NCBI GenBank assembly: GCA_012960505.1
Contig: DUBC01000036.1
Coordinates: forward strand, 180,433 to 244,432
Length of the DNA stretch: 64,000 nt
Direction of reading: 5' to 3'
From: Verrucomicrobiales bacterium
Lineage (GTDB): Bacteria > Verrucomicrobiota > Verrucomicrobiia > Verrucomicrobiales > DEV007
In this document: positions 28,723 to 37,756 of the stretch, piece after piece
How the letters are laid out: every line of letters starts with the position of its first letter
Position numbering within the stretch: position 1 is the first letter of the stretch
Made by a program: the position numbers and the translations under genes
The notes under the pieces: generated by a model
What the model was told of the DNA's origin: nothing
Databases searched by the model: none
The model's input: the letters and a program-made list of their open reading frames with translations, nothing else

Positions 28723-30243
28723 ATGGAAATTCTTCCCCAGATTATCGTCGTTGACTTTGGGTCTCAGTACACTCAGCTGATAGTGCGTCGGCTCAGAGAG
28801 TTGGGATACTATGCGATGTTGTATAATTCTGACCAACTGAAAGATTATCCCACACCTAAGGGTGTAATACTTTCAGGTGGGCCTAAGAGTGTGTTAGATC
28901 CTGATGCTCCGGACGTTGATCTTGATTACTTGAAGCAGTTAGATGTTCCGATCCTCGGTATTTGCTATGGCATGCAATTGCTCAATAAGAAGCATGGAGG
29001 CACTGTTGAGCCGGGAACTACTAGGGAATATGGGCCAGCGACTTTGATCCCAGAGAATGGATCTGATTTATTTAAAGGCCTCAGCGAGTCTTCCCAGATA
29101 TGGATGAGTCATTCTGATACATGTACCAAATTACCTGATGGCGCTGAAATTATTGGAAGGAACGAGGACGATGTGCCGGTAGCGATTCAATTATCTCATA
29201 AATTCTATGGGATACAGTTTCATCCTGAAGTCACTCATAGCCATGAGGGCCGCTCGGTACTCGAGAATTTTCTTGAGATGGTAGATGATGAGCCTGGATT
29301 TAAAATTGAGGCTTTCAGGGACCATTTAATACAACAGGTCAGAGACGAAGTAGCAGGGAGGGAAGTCATTTGCGGTGTCTCAGGGGGAGTTGATTCTACA
29401 GTGTTGGCAGTGTTGTTGAATGAGGCTGGGACTAAGCTTCGTGCCATTTATGTGGATAATGGTTTAATGAGAAAGGATGAGACTTCTGAAGTGATCTCAC
29501 AGTTTGAGGAGTTAGGAATAGAGATCGAGGTAGTTGATGCCTCAGAAAGATTCCTTGACGCTATTGCTGGTGTCGATGAGCCAGAGGAGAAGCGTCGGCG
29601 CATTGGGGATCTTTTTGTCGATGTTTTCTTTGGTGCGGCGGATAATGTAAAGCTCTTAGCGCAAGGCACACTTTACCCTGATGTTATTGAAAGTGCGACG
29701 AGCGGATCAATTGCATCTACGATCAAGACACATCATAACCGAGTTCAGAAAATTTTGGATTTGCAGGCCGAAGGTAAAGTCATTGAACCGCTAGCGGAGC
29801 TTTTTAAGGATGAGGTCAGAGCATTGGGTGAGAGTTTTGGTATTCCACGAGAAATACTATACAGACATCCTTTTCCTGGTCCGGGATTGGGAGTCAGAGT
29901 CCCGGGTGAAGTCACAGAAGAAAAACTTAAAATTGTAAGAGAAGGGGATGCAATTTTCATGAGGCATTTGAAGGAGAGTGGCTGGTACGACAAGGTTTGG
30001 CAGGCATATTGCGGACTCCTTCCAATCAAGACTGTAGGAGTTAAGGGGGATGAACGTTCTTACGAGTGGTCAGTCGCTCTGAGGGCAGTCATCAGTGAAG
30101 ACGCGATGACTGCGGACTGGGTAGAGCTTCCTCCGGATCTTTTGCGGAAAATATCGAATGAAATACTTAACAGTGTTGCCGGGATTAATAGAGTCTTCTA
30201 TGATATTTCTACAAAGCCTCCGGCAAGTATTGAACTTGAGTAG
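28723..30243 (+). CDS. guaA: GMP synthase (glutamine-hydrolysing) GuaA
   Basis: Converts XMP to GMP using ATP and glutamine. The 506 residues hold a class I glutamine amidotransferase domain (1 to about 195), an ATP-pyrophosphatase domain and a dimerisation domain. Nucleophile Cys81 is in GICYGMQ, and the His/Glu of the triad are in IQFHPEVTHS. The P-loop is GVSGGVDSTV. The PFPGPGLGVR motif and the terminal KPPASIELE are conserved. No Shine-Dalgarno precedes the ATG. Confidence 0.98.
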   Translation: MEILPQIIVVDFGSQYTQLIVRRLRELGYYAMLYNSDQLKDYPTPKGVILSGGPKSVLDPDAPDVDLDYLKQLDVPILGICYGMQLLNKKHGGTVEPGTTREYGPATLIPENGSDLFKGLSESSQIWMSHSDTCTKLPDGAEIIGRNEDDVPVAIQLSHKFYGIQFHPEVTHSHEGRSVLENFLEMVDDEPGFKIEAFRDHLIQQVRDEVAGREVICGVSGGVDSTVLAVLLNEAGTKLRAIYVDNGLMRKDETSEVISQFEELGIEIEVVDASERFLDAIAGVDEPEEKRRRIGDLFVDVFFGAADNVKLLAQGTLYPDVIESATSGSIASTIKTHHNRVQKILDLQAEGKVIEPLAELFKDEVRALGESFGIPREILYRHPFPGPGLGVRVPGEVTEEKLKIVREGDAIFMRHLKESGWYDKVWQAYCGLLPIKTVGVKGDERSYEWSVALRAVISEDAMTADWVELPPDLLRKISNEILNSVAGINRVFYDISTKPPASIELE

Positions 30244-30249
30244 AATAAA

Positions 30250-30573
30250 ATGAGTGCAGGTGAGGAAGAAGGAGTAGAAGATGATCCCGTGATCAGTCCC
30301 ATCGCGTCAGCTCTTGGTTATTCTAGGAAAAAGAAAGAGCTAGGAAACGAGAACGCTAATCCTATCGCAAGGCAAATAGCGTCTAATGAGCCTGACACTG
30401 ATGATGAGATCCTTGACTTGTCATTGTTAGAAAGCTCCCAGTCATTCGAAGAGGACGGTTATCAAAATGAAGAGAAGGGGAGTTATGTTTTTGCAATAAT
30501 TGTCATGGTTATTGCAATTGGGGTCGCTGCAGTCTTGGCTCATGTTTCCGGTAAAGCGGTCTGGCTCCCGTAA
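30250..30573 (+). CDS. Small acidic protein with C-terminal membrane helix
   Basis: 107 residues starting 6 bp after guaA. The N-terminal 75 residues are acidic and probably disordered. One membrane helix occupies about 80-100 (YVFAIIVMVIAIGVAAVLA), so it is likely tail-anchored. I do not recognise the family. The tight spacing after guaA and before the SMP-30 gene (22 bp) suggests it is part of the same transcript. Confidence 0.65.
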   Translation: MSAGEEEGVEDDPVISPIASALGYSRKKKELGNENANPIARQIASNEPDTDDEILDLSLLESSQSFEEDGYQNEEKGSYVFAIIVMVIAIGVAAVLAHVSGKAVWLP

Positions 30574-30595
30574 GTTTAAAATCGATAAGAAATAT

Positions 30596-31450
30596 ATGGA
30601 ATTGGTCGGAAGATTTTCTAGTCATCTTGGCGAAGGTCCTTTTTGGGACTCCGTTTCTAAGAGACTCCTTTGGGTTGATATTCTAGGTAAAAAGATACTG
30701 GAACATGATTTTGATAATGATGTAACAATAGACAGAGACGTTTCAGGGAATCCCGGATGCGTTGTGCTCGCTGATAATGAGACTCTTGTCGCTGCAATTG
30801 ATAACAGTATCTTTTCTATTAACCGTTCAGACTGGTCCGTTCAGAGGATAGTCGAGGCGGATCCGATTCCCCGATTGCGATTCAATGATGGGAAGTGTGA
30901 TGAGAGGGGAAGGCTGTGGGTAGGCACCATGGACAGAGAAGAGAGCGAGCCTATAGGGACCCTCTATCGCTGTTCAGCAAAAGTTGGGATTGAGCCTGCT
31001 CTTGCAGGAGTGACGGTTTCTAATGGGATTGCGTGGTCAACTAATAATGAGGAGCTCTATTATATTGATAGTCCTACACGTTGCGTTTGTGCTTTCGATT
31101 ATGATCTGGATTCAGGTGAAATTAAAGACAAGAGAGAGCTAATTAAATTTACGGAGGGTGATGGTTTTCCTGATGGTATGACGACTGATTCAGAAGGTCG
31201 TTTATGGATTGCTTTTTGGGGAGGTTCGAAAGTGCTCTGCATCGATCCTGGTTCTGGAAAGATTGAAGGGAAGATCGATTTTCCGGTTTCAAAGGTCACT
31301 TCCTGCGCTTTTGGGGGCGATGACCTTAGTCAGTTATTTGTCACTTCAGCAAGGGTTGAGATTAATGAAGAGGAAGAACCGTTAGCGGGTAGAGTCTTTG
31401 TTGTGGAGCCGGGAGTGACTGGTCTAGAGAGTAATCGTTATTTGTTCTGA
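30596..31450 (+). CDS. SMP-30/gluconolactonase/LRE family protein
   Basis: Six-bladed beta-propeller sugar lactonase family; members hydrolyse lactones of aldonic acids with a divalent metal. I chose ATG 30596 (MELVGRFSSHLGEGPFWD), which gives 284 residues; an upstream start at 30500 would overlap the previous gene. GEGPFWD supplies the metal-binding Glu, RFNDGKCDERGRLWVGTMD gives the central motif, and SNGIAWS and FPDGMTTDSEGRLWIA give further metal and catalytic residues. The natural substrate is unknown. It is convergent with the dioxygenase gene, 5 bp apart. Confidence 0.9.
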   Translation: MELVGRFSSHLGEGPFWDSVSKRLLWVDILGKKILEHDFDNDVTIDRDVSGNPGCVVLADNETLVAAIDNSIFSINRSDWSVQRIVEADPIPRLRFNDGKCDERGRLWVGTMDREESEPIGTLYRCSAKVGIEPALAGVTVSNGIAWSTNNEELYYIDSPTRCVCAFDYDLDSGEIKDKRELIKFTEGDGFPDGMTTDSEGRLWIAFWGGSKVLCIDPGSGKIEGKIDFPVSKVTSCAFGGDDLSQLFVTSARVEINEEEEPLAGRVFVVEPGVTGLESNRYLF

Positions 31451-31455
31451 TACGT

Positions 31456-32394
31456 TTAAACAGAATCAATGGTGGGTACTTTATCTATGATTTCGCCAAA
31501 TGATTCCTGCACTTTCATGAGTAGAGGATAGTACGTGCCTCCCATCTTATCTCCTTTGGCGATCCTAGGATAGTTATCAGCTCCTGGGGCGTTACTGCCA
31601 TCATCTTCCCGGTTCGAAATAACTCCGTCGGAAAAGACGTTAATGATGGTTGCTCTGCGGCCCTTTTCAGAATTATTTTTGTAGGATCCGTGCATGAGTA
31701 GTGGATGGTGAAAGCTAGCTTCTCCTGCTTTCATTTCTACGGGGACTTTTTTGTCAAAGTCTGTCACTTGTTCTTCGGTCAGTTTTTCTCTTATTGCATC
31801 CATGTCCCCAGTGAGACTTTCCCTTTCAAGTAGTCCCCATCGATGGCTCTTTGGTATGTAATACATACAGCCATTTTCTTTGTCCACATCATCAAGACCT
31901 ATCCAGCAAGTTAAATGACTCATCGGCGCAGTCCAGGTCCAGTAAGAAAAATCCTGATGCCAAGCGACAACGCCTCCATGTCTGGCAGGTTTACTGAAGA
32001 GTTGATCATGGAAAAGTCTAAAGTTTGTGCCGAGAAGTTGATAAGCAGCCATCGTGAATGCCGGGTTCCAAAGAACGTCATGGAAGGCTGGTCGAACGCG
32101 CCAGGCTCCTAGTGCATGGAAGATTGCGGTTTCAGGGTCCTCTGATTCGTTGCTATGGTATTCGTAGAAGAATTCATTTCCTCCATGTTCAGGATCGACC
32201 ATTTCGTGTAGCTGTTCACTGAGAGTATCGATTTGTTCTGAGTTGAGGACTTTTATCCCGTGCAAATAGCCGAGTTCATTGAACTGAATGACTTGTTCTT
32301 CGTTTAATGCGTACTGTAGCCACTCTTCAGGGCCTTTGGGGGCAGTAAAGAGGCTTGTCAGAAGTTCACTATTTAATCCAAGGTCAGATGCCAT
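31456..32394 (-). CDS. Phytanoyl-CoA dioxygenase (PhyH) family protein
   Basis: 312 residues, Fe(II)/2-oxoglutarate-dependent oxygenase fold. His146 and Asp148 in VVAWHQDFSYW and distal His235 in PLLMHGSYKN form the iron-binding triad. RRATIINVF near 250 supplies the 2-oxoglutarate-binding Arg. The family hydroxylates very diverse substrates, so no reaction can be named. Many such genes in marine Verrucomicrobiota and Planctomycetota have no known role. It is divergent from the AI-2E-family gene. Confidence 0.85.
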   Translation of the reverse strand: MASDLGLNSELLTSLFTAPKGPEEWLQYALNEEQVIQFNELGYLHGIKVLNSEQIDTLSEQLHEMVDPEHGGNEFFYEYHSNESEDPETAIFHALGAWRVRPAFHDVLWNPAFTMAAYQLLGTNFRLFHDQLFSKPARHGGVVAWHQDFSYWTWTAPMSHLTCWIGLDDVDKENGCMYYIPKSHRWGLLERESLTGDMDAIREKLTEEQVTDFDKKVPVEMKAGEASFHHPLLMHGSYKNNSEKGRRATIINVFSDGVISNREDDGSNAPGADNYPRIAKGDKMGGTYYPLLMKVQESFGEIIDKVPTIDSV

Positions 32395-32535
32395 GACATT
32401 TATATCTAATGGTCCCTAAGTATTGTGCGGATAATGATTTAATAGCTCCGATTGTAAATAAACCAAGGTTTTTCCGATAATAATGAGATAAAAAATCTCG
32501 TTGAGCAAAGCCCTTAAAGGGAGGAAAATAACATT

Positions 32536-33606
32536 GTGCCTTCCGAATTTAAAACCCCAGTGAATAGAGGATTCAACTTTTTGTTGGCTCTGGGTTGTAT
32601 CGTAATTGTTGTCGGAGGATTAAAGCTGGCTGCAGATCTTTTGGTGCCAATAGTCTTGGCATTCTTTCTTTCTGTAATCAGTTTACCAATTCTGCGTTGG
32701 CTTCGGTCAATAGGCATTCCCCGATTCCCCGCAGTTTTTCTCACAGTGATTCTAGATCTTGGAATACTTAGTCCAGTAGTTTTCATTGGACTTAATATGG
32801 TCACTGAGTTTCAGAATAACTTTGATACATATAACGAAGAGCTTACCAAAAAGGTGGCTGATTTTCAGGAATGGATCGGAACTACGCTCGACTATGAGAT
32901 AAAGGTGGATGCGCAGAAAGTTATTTCTACGTTACAGTCATCGGTCTTTGATTTCATAGGTGGCGCTGCCGGATTCTTAAAGGATTTCACTTTCGTGGTC
33001 ATATTAATGATTTTCTTTTTGAGTGAAGCGGGTGGTTTTTCAAGAAAGCTCATAGCTATTCGCAGGGTTAACGGACCAGACTTTGCTGCATTTACGGAAA
33101 CAGCAAAGGATGTGCAAAAATATTTAGGTATAAAGACATTAATTAGTTTAATGACTGGAATTCTTGCCGCGGCAGTGACTGGGTGGCTTGGTCTTGAGTT
33201 TGCTCTGTTGTGGGGAATGGTTGCTTTTATTTTTAATTACATTCCTGCAATAGGATCAATAATTGCCAGTATCCCCCCGACACTTCTTGCGTTAGTTGAT
33301 AAGGGGCCAGGAACTGCTTTGACTGTCCTCATCGGCTTTCTGATTATAAACATGATATTGGGGAATTTCGTTGAACCGATGCTACTTGGTAAGAGATTTG
33401 GTATTTCGGCAGCAGTGGTTGTGCTTTCAGTTGTTTTTTGGGGTTGGTTGTGGGGTATTACAGGAATGTTTCTGGCCGTTCCACTTACGATGTTACTTAA
33501 AGTAACACTTAGTGATTCAGATGAATTTAAATGGTTTTCTGTTTTCTTGGGAACCCATGATGCAGAGCAGGAGAGCCAATCAAGTGAAATTGATCAGGCC
33601 ACTTAG
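32536..33606 (+). CDS. AI-2E/PerM family membrane permease (UPF0118)
   Basis: 356 residues with about seven to eight membrane helices in the family pattern: paired helices at the N-terminus, a soluble central segment (about 85-145) and a C-terminal bundle. The segments FNYIPAIGSIIASIPP, LGNFVEPMLLGKRFGIS and a WLWGITGMFLAVPLTM end are family hallmarks. It starts at GTG, decided by a good AAGGGAGG Shine-Dalgarno at 32517-32524, one of the few strong ones here. A hairpin (32482-32502) lies just ahead of it. Members export AI-2 or act as sodium/proton antiporters; the substrate is unknown. Confidence 0.9.
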   Translation: MPSEFKTPVNRGFNFLLALGCIVIVVGGLKLAADLLVPIVLAFFLSVISLPILRWLRSIGIPRFPAVFLTVILDLGILSPVVFIGLNMVTEFQNNFDTYNEELTKKVADFQEWIGTTLDYEIKVDAQKVISTLQSSVFDFIGGAAGFLKDFTFVVILMIFFLSEAGGFSRKLIAIRRVNGPDFAAFTETAKDVQKYLGIKTLISLMTGILAAAVTGWLGLEFALLWGMVAFIFNYIPAIGSIIASIPPTLLALVDKGPGTALTVLIGFLIINMILGNFVEPMLLGKRFGISAAVVVLSVVFWGWLWGITGMFLAVPLTMLLKVTLSDSDEFKWFSVFLGTHDAEQESQSSEIDQAT

Positions 33607-33668
33607 TATAAACAAAAGAAGTGTATTTTTAGGTTAAGAGAAAAGGGGAAGACCAAGGAAAATAAACA

Positions 33669-35039
33669 GTGAAGATATTAGGAGCGGAGCTTTACATTTT
33701 ACCCGTCGATTTACGGATTCCTCTGAAATTTGGGGATCAGACACTCACATCTGTAAAATGCGCGAGAGTTAAAGTTCTTTCGGAAGCTAAGGACGGGACC
33801 GTTACGGAGGGTTGGGGTGAAACTCCTCTCAGTGTTGCTTGGGTGTGGCCGTCATCTCTTGATTACGAACAAAGAGAGTCAAGATTAATTGAGTTCAGTG
33901 TTTCTATTGCACGTTCTTTTGTGGAATCCAACGAAGAAGGACATCCATTTGAATTGGGTGTAAGATTTATATCTGAGTCACTAGAAGAGCTTAGGAGAGC
34001 GCATAATGCGATATATCATGAACAAGAAGAATTGCCGCATCTGGCGGCCTTGGTTGCGTTCTCAGCATTTGATCTAGCTTCATATGATGCTTATGGGAAA
34101 CTATGCTCAAGGCCTGTCTTTGAGTTGTTTGGACCGGATTTCTTAGTTAAGGATCTTAGCGAGTACCTAGATTCCGAGAGTGTATTCAAAGGAAAGTATC
34201 CGTCTGATTATTTGGTAAAGCCCGTACAAAAGATCCCTGTCTGGCATTTAGTTGGTGGGTTAGATCCTATAAGTACAGATGAATTGACAGGTAATGAGCC
34301 AAGGGATGAGTATCCGGTTCTTTTGCGGGATTGGGTCAGAAGGGATGGATTGAAGTGCCTTAAGGTCAAATTGAGGGGAACTGACTGGGGTTGGGATTTT
34401 GAGAGGATGAAAAAGATCGGGGATATAGCTTTGCAGGAAGGAGTCCAGTGGCTCAGTGCAGACTTTAACTGTACGGTCAATGATCCTGAATATGTTAACG
34501 CTATGCTTGATTCGATCGCGGCGGATTGCCCTGAAACATTTAAGAAAATACTTTATGTTGAACAGCCATTCCCATACGAGCTGAAGGATAATCAGATCGA
34601 TGTGCATAGTGTCGCTAATCGTAAACCGCTGTATCTAGACGAAAGTGCTCATGATTGGACATATGTTAAATTGGGGATGTCTCTGGGATGGAACGGTGTC
34701 GCTTTAAAAACATGCAAGACTTTAACTGGCGCTATATTAAGTCTTTGTTGGGCGAAAGAAAATGGGATGGGACTAATGGTTCAGGATCTTACTAACCCAA
34801 TGCTTGCGCAGATTCCTCATGTCCTATTAGCTGCACATGCGGGAACCATTATGGGAGTTGAGAGTAATGGGATGCAGTTTTATCCTGATGCATCACTGCC
34901 AGAAGAGAGAGTTCATCCGGGTATTTATCGGAGGAGAGAAGGGATCTTGGATATGACAACGATTGATGGACCAGGGTTCGGATACCGGATCCAAGAGATA
35001 GAAAGAGAACTGCCTCCCCCGCTCAGTTCGGATATTTAG
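33669..35039 (+). CDS. Enolase-superfamily (mandelate racemase/muconate lactonizing-like) enzyme
   Basis: 456 residues, GTG start preceded by AAGGA. The C-terminal barrel has LKVKLRG with the KxK catalytic pair, ADFNCTV with a metal-binding Asp, YVEQPFP with the Glu ligand, and LDESAHD. A further ALKTCKTLTGA segment carries the opposite-face Lys of dipeptide-epimerase-type members. At 456 residues it is longer than usual (350-400), with an insertion near 150-205. It could be a sugar-acid dehydratase or an epimerase. Its stop overlaps the LysM gene stop by 4 bp. Confidence 0.82.
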   Translation: MKILGAELYILPVDLRIPLKFGDQTLTSVKCARVKVLSEAKDGTVTEGWGETPLSVAWVWPSSLDYEQRESRLIEFSVSIARSFVESNEEGHPFELGVRFISESLEELRRAHNAIYHEQEELPHLAALVAFSAFDLASYDAYGKLCSRPVFELFGPDFLVKDLSEYLDSESVFKGKYPSDYLVKPVQKIPVWHLVGGLDPISTDELTGNEPRDEYPVLLRDWVRRDGLKCLKVKLRGTDWGWDFERMKKIGDIALQEGVQWLSADFNCTVNDPEYVNAMLDSIAADCPETFKKILYVEQPFPYELKDNQIDVHSVANRKPLYLDESAHDWTYVKLGMSLGWNGVALKTCKTLTGAILSLCWAKENGMGLMVQDLTNPMLAQIPHVLLAAHAGTIMGVESNGMQFYPDASLPEERVHPGIYRRREGILDMTTIDGPGFGYRIQEIERELPPPLSSDI

Positions 35040-36025
35040 CTTTCGTATAAGGAATCGTCAGGAACGGGAACCAGAATGTAATCCCCGATATGAAGGGAAT
35101 TTTTGTCTATCGAAAGCTTATTGAGACGTCTTAATTCATCAGCGTTTGTGCCAAAAGAAATAGCGATAGACTGGAGAGTGTCCCCATCGACCACTTGATA
35201 GAATCCATGGCCCTCAGGTGCTACAATTTCCTCGGGATTTTCAGAGTTTTGGGTGACTTCAGGTTCTTCTTCCTTTGGCAGTTGTTGCTCAGGAACATTA
35301 GTAGTGGAGGTGAAAGATTGAACTGGTTCACCAGGAAGAGTAATTCGCTGGCCAATTATTATGTTATTTGGATCTTCTAAAGAATTTACACTAACGATGG
35401 AATCTGTGGAGACTCCGTACCTCTTTGCGATTCGATTTAATGTGTCACCAGTTGTAACGATATGATGGTCAGCGTTTGGGTTAATCGGTGGTGTGTCTTT
35501 CTCTTGTCTTTGTATTGCAGGTTGACCCTTTTGGGCGGGAATATATATTTCTTGTCCAATCCGTAACGCATTAGGATCTAGTATCTTGTTCTCACTTATT
35601 AACCGATCGAGACCTATTTTGTATTGTCTAGATATGCTGCTGAGTGTTTCGCCTCCATTCACGATGTGAGATTTGCCGCTCAGTGTTGGTGAGGATCCGG
35701 TTCCTTGGTTTTGAGCCTGCTGTTGGAGAGAGTATTTAGGAGTAGAGAATACGGGGCTGGACTGAATGGTTTTAACTTCACCTTCAAGAGAACTGACTCT
35801 GGAGTTGGTTTGAGAGAGATTATTTCGTATCTGGAAAACGTCCTGCCCAATTCTTTTTTTGAACCCAAAAGGATTCAAGGAAAAGCGTTTGGTGGGCTGA
35901 TTGTTATTGTATTTAGCGCTATTGCCTTTGTTAGAGATGGATTTGCAGCTAATTGAGCTAAAAGAAACAAAAAGAACTGCACACAAGATTTTGCTTAAGT
36001 TTAGGAATTTACCCAGATTCATCAT
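35036..36025 (-). CDS. Lipoprotein with three LysM domains
   Basis: 329 residues. The signal peptide ends in a lipobox-like FSSISC, so it is probably a lipoprotein. A coiled linker (about 55-85) is followed by three LysM peptidoglycan-binding repeats starting near 118, 186 and 275, each with the GDTL or GETL core and an IGQ or IGD turn. No catalytic domain (NlpC/P60, M23) is present. It probably anchors the envelope or guides wall enzymes. It is divergent from the amidase gene across about 80 bp, which fits a shared wall role. Confidence 0.9.
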   Translation of the reverse strand: MMNLGKFLNLSKILCAVLFVSFSSISCKSISNKGNSAKYNNNQPTKRFSLNPFGFKKRIGQDVFQIRNNLSQTNSRVSSLEGEVKTIQSSPVFSTPKYSLQQQAQNQGTGSSPTLSGKSHIVNGGETLSSISRQYKIGLDRLISENKILDPNALRIGQEIYIPAQKGQPAIQRQEKDTPPINPNADHHIVTTGDTLNRIAKRYGVSTDSIVSVNSLEDPNNIIIGQRITLPGEPVQSFTSTTNVPEQQLPKEEEPEVTQNSENPEEIVAPEGHGFYQVVDGDTLQSIAISFGTNADELRRLNKLSIDKNSLHIGDYILVPVPDDSLYES

Positions 36026-36104
36026 TAAATTTAAAAACTTTTCTTACTTAAGACAAGTTAAATATCTGGAAATCTGAGTTTTTTTTGCAATATTACCTCC
36101 GTTT

Positions 36105-37007
36105 GTGCTAAAAATATTAAAGTTTTTGATCACAAGGACTCGTTTTCTCTTAGCGGGTATTGGTTTGATTATTTTACTTGGTGTGCTTTTTGAAAGCATC
36201 ATCGGGAATAATAATCTTCAAATTGTTTCAAATATTGCAGCTCAATTGGGCTTGGTTAAGCCCGACAATGAGACAGATGCAGATCTAAACAATTCTAAGA
36301 TCGGAAAGCTCATTGATGGGAGGCCTGTGGTCATCATCGATCCTGGGCACGGAGGATCTGATGGAGGAACAGTTGCTGGAGGGGCACTTGAAAAAGAACT
36401 TAACCTTGAAGTTGCTAATCTTGTTGGAAAGAAATTAACTAAGGCTCAAGTCAATGTGAAGTTTACTAGAGGCTCTGACCTTAAAGTTAATTTGAGTGAA
36501 CGCTCTAAGTTGGCCAATGAGTATCCTGGCGCATTGTTCGTTAGCATCCATCATAATGCGTCGACGGTTCCTGAGGCTCATGGTATTGAGATTTATTACG
36601 CTCAATCCAAGCCAAATTCAGTGATGTTTTCTCAGAGGCAATATTTCAAATTGGGTAAGAATGATTCCTTTTCTGATCATCGTGGAAAACTCCTGGCGGG
36701 GCATGTGCAGTATTTATTGTGCTCTATGACTGGAGCGAAGGACAGAGGAATTAGGGACAGTAGGCTTGCCATGACGCGGTGGGTGTCATGTCCTTCAATA
36801 CTCATTGAGTGCGGGTTCCTTAGTAATGCCAAGGAATGTTCTAATTTGATTAACAGTGCTTATAGGGAGAAGCTGAGCGCTGGCATTGCGGCTGGTGTAT
36901 TAAAGTATCTTAAAATGGTAGATGCTGATCCATATTACGGGACAAGCATTAAGGCTAATAAGTCGGCACAAATAGCTAAACTTCAATCTGAGAACTCTGG
37001 GTTATAA
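36105..37007 (+). CDS. N-acetylmuramoyl-L-alanine amidase (Amidase_3)
   Basis: 300 residues. A GTG start leads into a membrane anchor or signal helix (about 13-32). The zinc amidase domain spans about 75-280: IDPGHGGSDGGTV with the first zinc His, LEKELNLEVA with the Glu ligand, SIHHNAS with the second His, and IECGFLSN with the catalytic Glu. It cleaves the amide bond between MurNAc and the stem peptide during cell separation or wall turnover. Its 3' end overlaps batE by 25 bp tail to tail. Confidence 0.93.
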   Translation: MLKILKFLITRTRFLLAGIGLIILLGVLFESIIGNNNLQIVSNIAAQLGLVKPDNETDADLNNSKIGKLIDGRPVVIIDPGHGGSDGGTVAGGALEKELNLEVANLVGKKLTKAQVNVKFTRGSDLKVNLSERSKLANEYPGALFVSIHHNASTVPEAHGIEIYYAQSKPNSVMFSQRQYFKLGKNDSFSDHRGKLLAGHVQYLLCSMTGAKDRGIRDSRLAMTRWVSCPSILIECGFLSNAKECSNLINSAYREKLSAGIAAGVLKYLKMVDADPYYGTSIKANKSAQIAKLQSENSGL

Positions 37008-37756
37008 GGCCAGAGTGATTCGATTGATTCTGTTGTGACCCAACCGTGGAGTTCTTTAGGTAGCTTCACGTATGACCAGGCATCTCTTTCTGAGATAAGA
37101 ATAACACTGCTCCCGGGGGGTAATGTTATGATTTTTGAAGCTGATTGTGCGGGTGCAGTCCGAGCCGTGGTGTTGTTTTTTGTAACGATATTGGTTCGAG
37201 GGTCAGGCCTGGTTGAGTCCTTGGCTCTTGATAGGACGGCAGAAAAGCTTGCGCATAGTGCACCAATGAAAAGTAGAGTAAACGCTGATTTTCTGTACCG
37301 GATTTTCAGGATAATAAGAGTAATTCCGATTCCAATTAGCCAAAGGCCAATTGCGAGGAGAGTGCTGATGAATGACTCATTTGATGAGGTTAAGATCTGA
37401 TGTGATTCTAGTGACTCTGCATCAACAAATTCGACCCTTTTCTTGATGAGGGTAAGGTTTTGTCTAGCCTCCAGTAGACTTGATTTGAGCAAGAGGGCTC
37501 TTCGGTAAGAGAGTGCGGCGGACCCAATGTCCTGGAGTCGATAATGGGCATTTCCCATTTGAAGAAATAGTTCGGGTGCGAATTGTTCTTCATTAATGAG
37601 TGAGATAAAACTCTGAAGTGCTTTTTCGTATTTGTCTTCGTTAAGAAATGCAGTGCCTCTGGCGAAATTGTCTTCTGTATCGGCAAGATTCGCAATGGAT
37701 TGATTTGCCGATGAGTAAAGCAAAATAAAAATGAAGGCTATAACTATTCTGCGCAT
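36983..37756 (-). CDS. batE: BatE-like TPR protein with C-terminal SH3 domain
   Basis: 257 residues: a signal peptide, TPR repeats (about 28-95; EDKYEKALQSF, NAHYRLQDIGSAALSYRRAL), two membrane helices (about 127-165) and a bacterial SH3-type domain (about 190-250; TARTAPAQSASKI and GWVTTESIE). This is the layout of BatE in aerotolerance operons. It is the last gene of the operon and overlaps batD by 13 bp. The SH3 domain may contact peptidoglycan. Confidence 0.82.
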   Translation of the reverse strand: MRRIVIAFIFILLYSSANQSIANLADTEDNFARGTAFLNEDKYEKALQSFISLINEEQFAPELFLQMGNAHYRLQDIGSAALSYRRALLLKSSLLEARQNLTLIKKRVEFVDAESLESHQILTSSNESFISTLLAIGLWLIGIGITLIILKIRYRKSAFTLLFIGALCASFSAVLSRAKDSTRPDPRTNIVTKNNTTARTAPAQSASKIITLPPGSSVILISERDAWSYVKLPKELHGWVTTESIESLWPYNPEFSD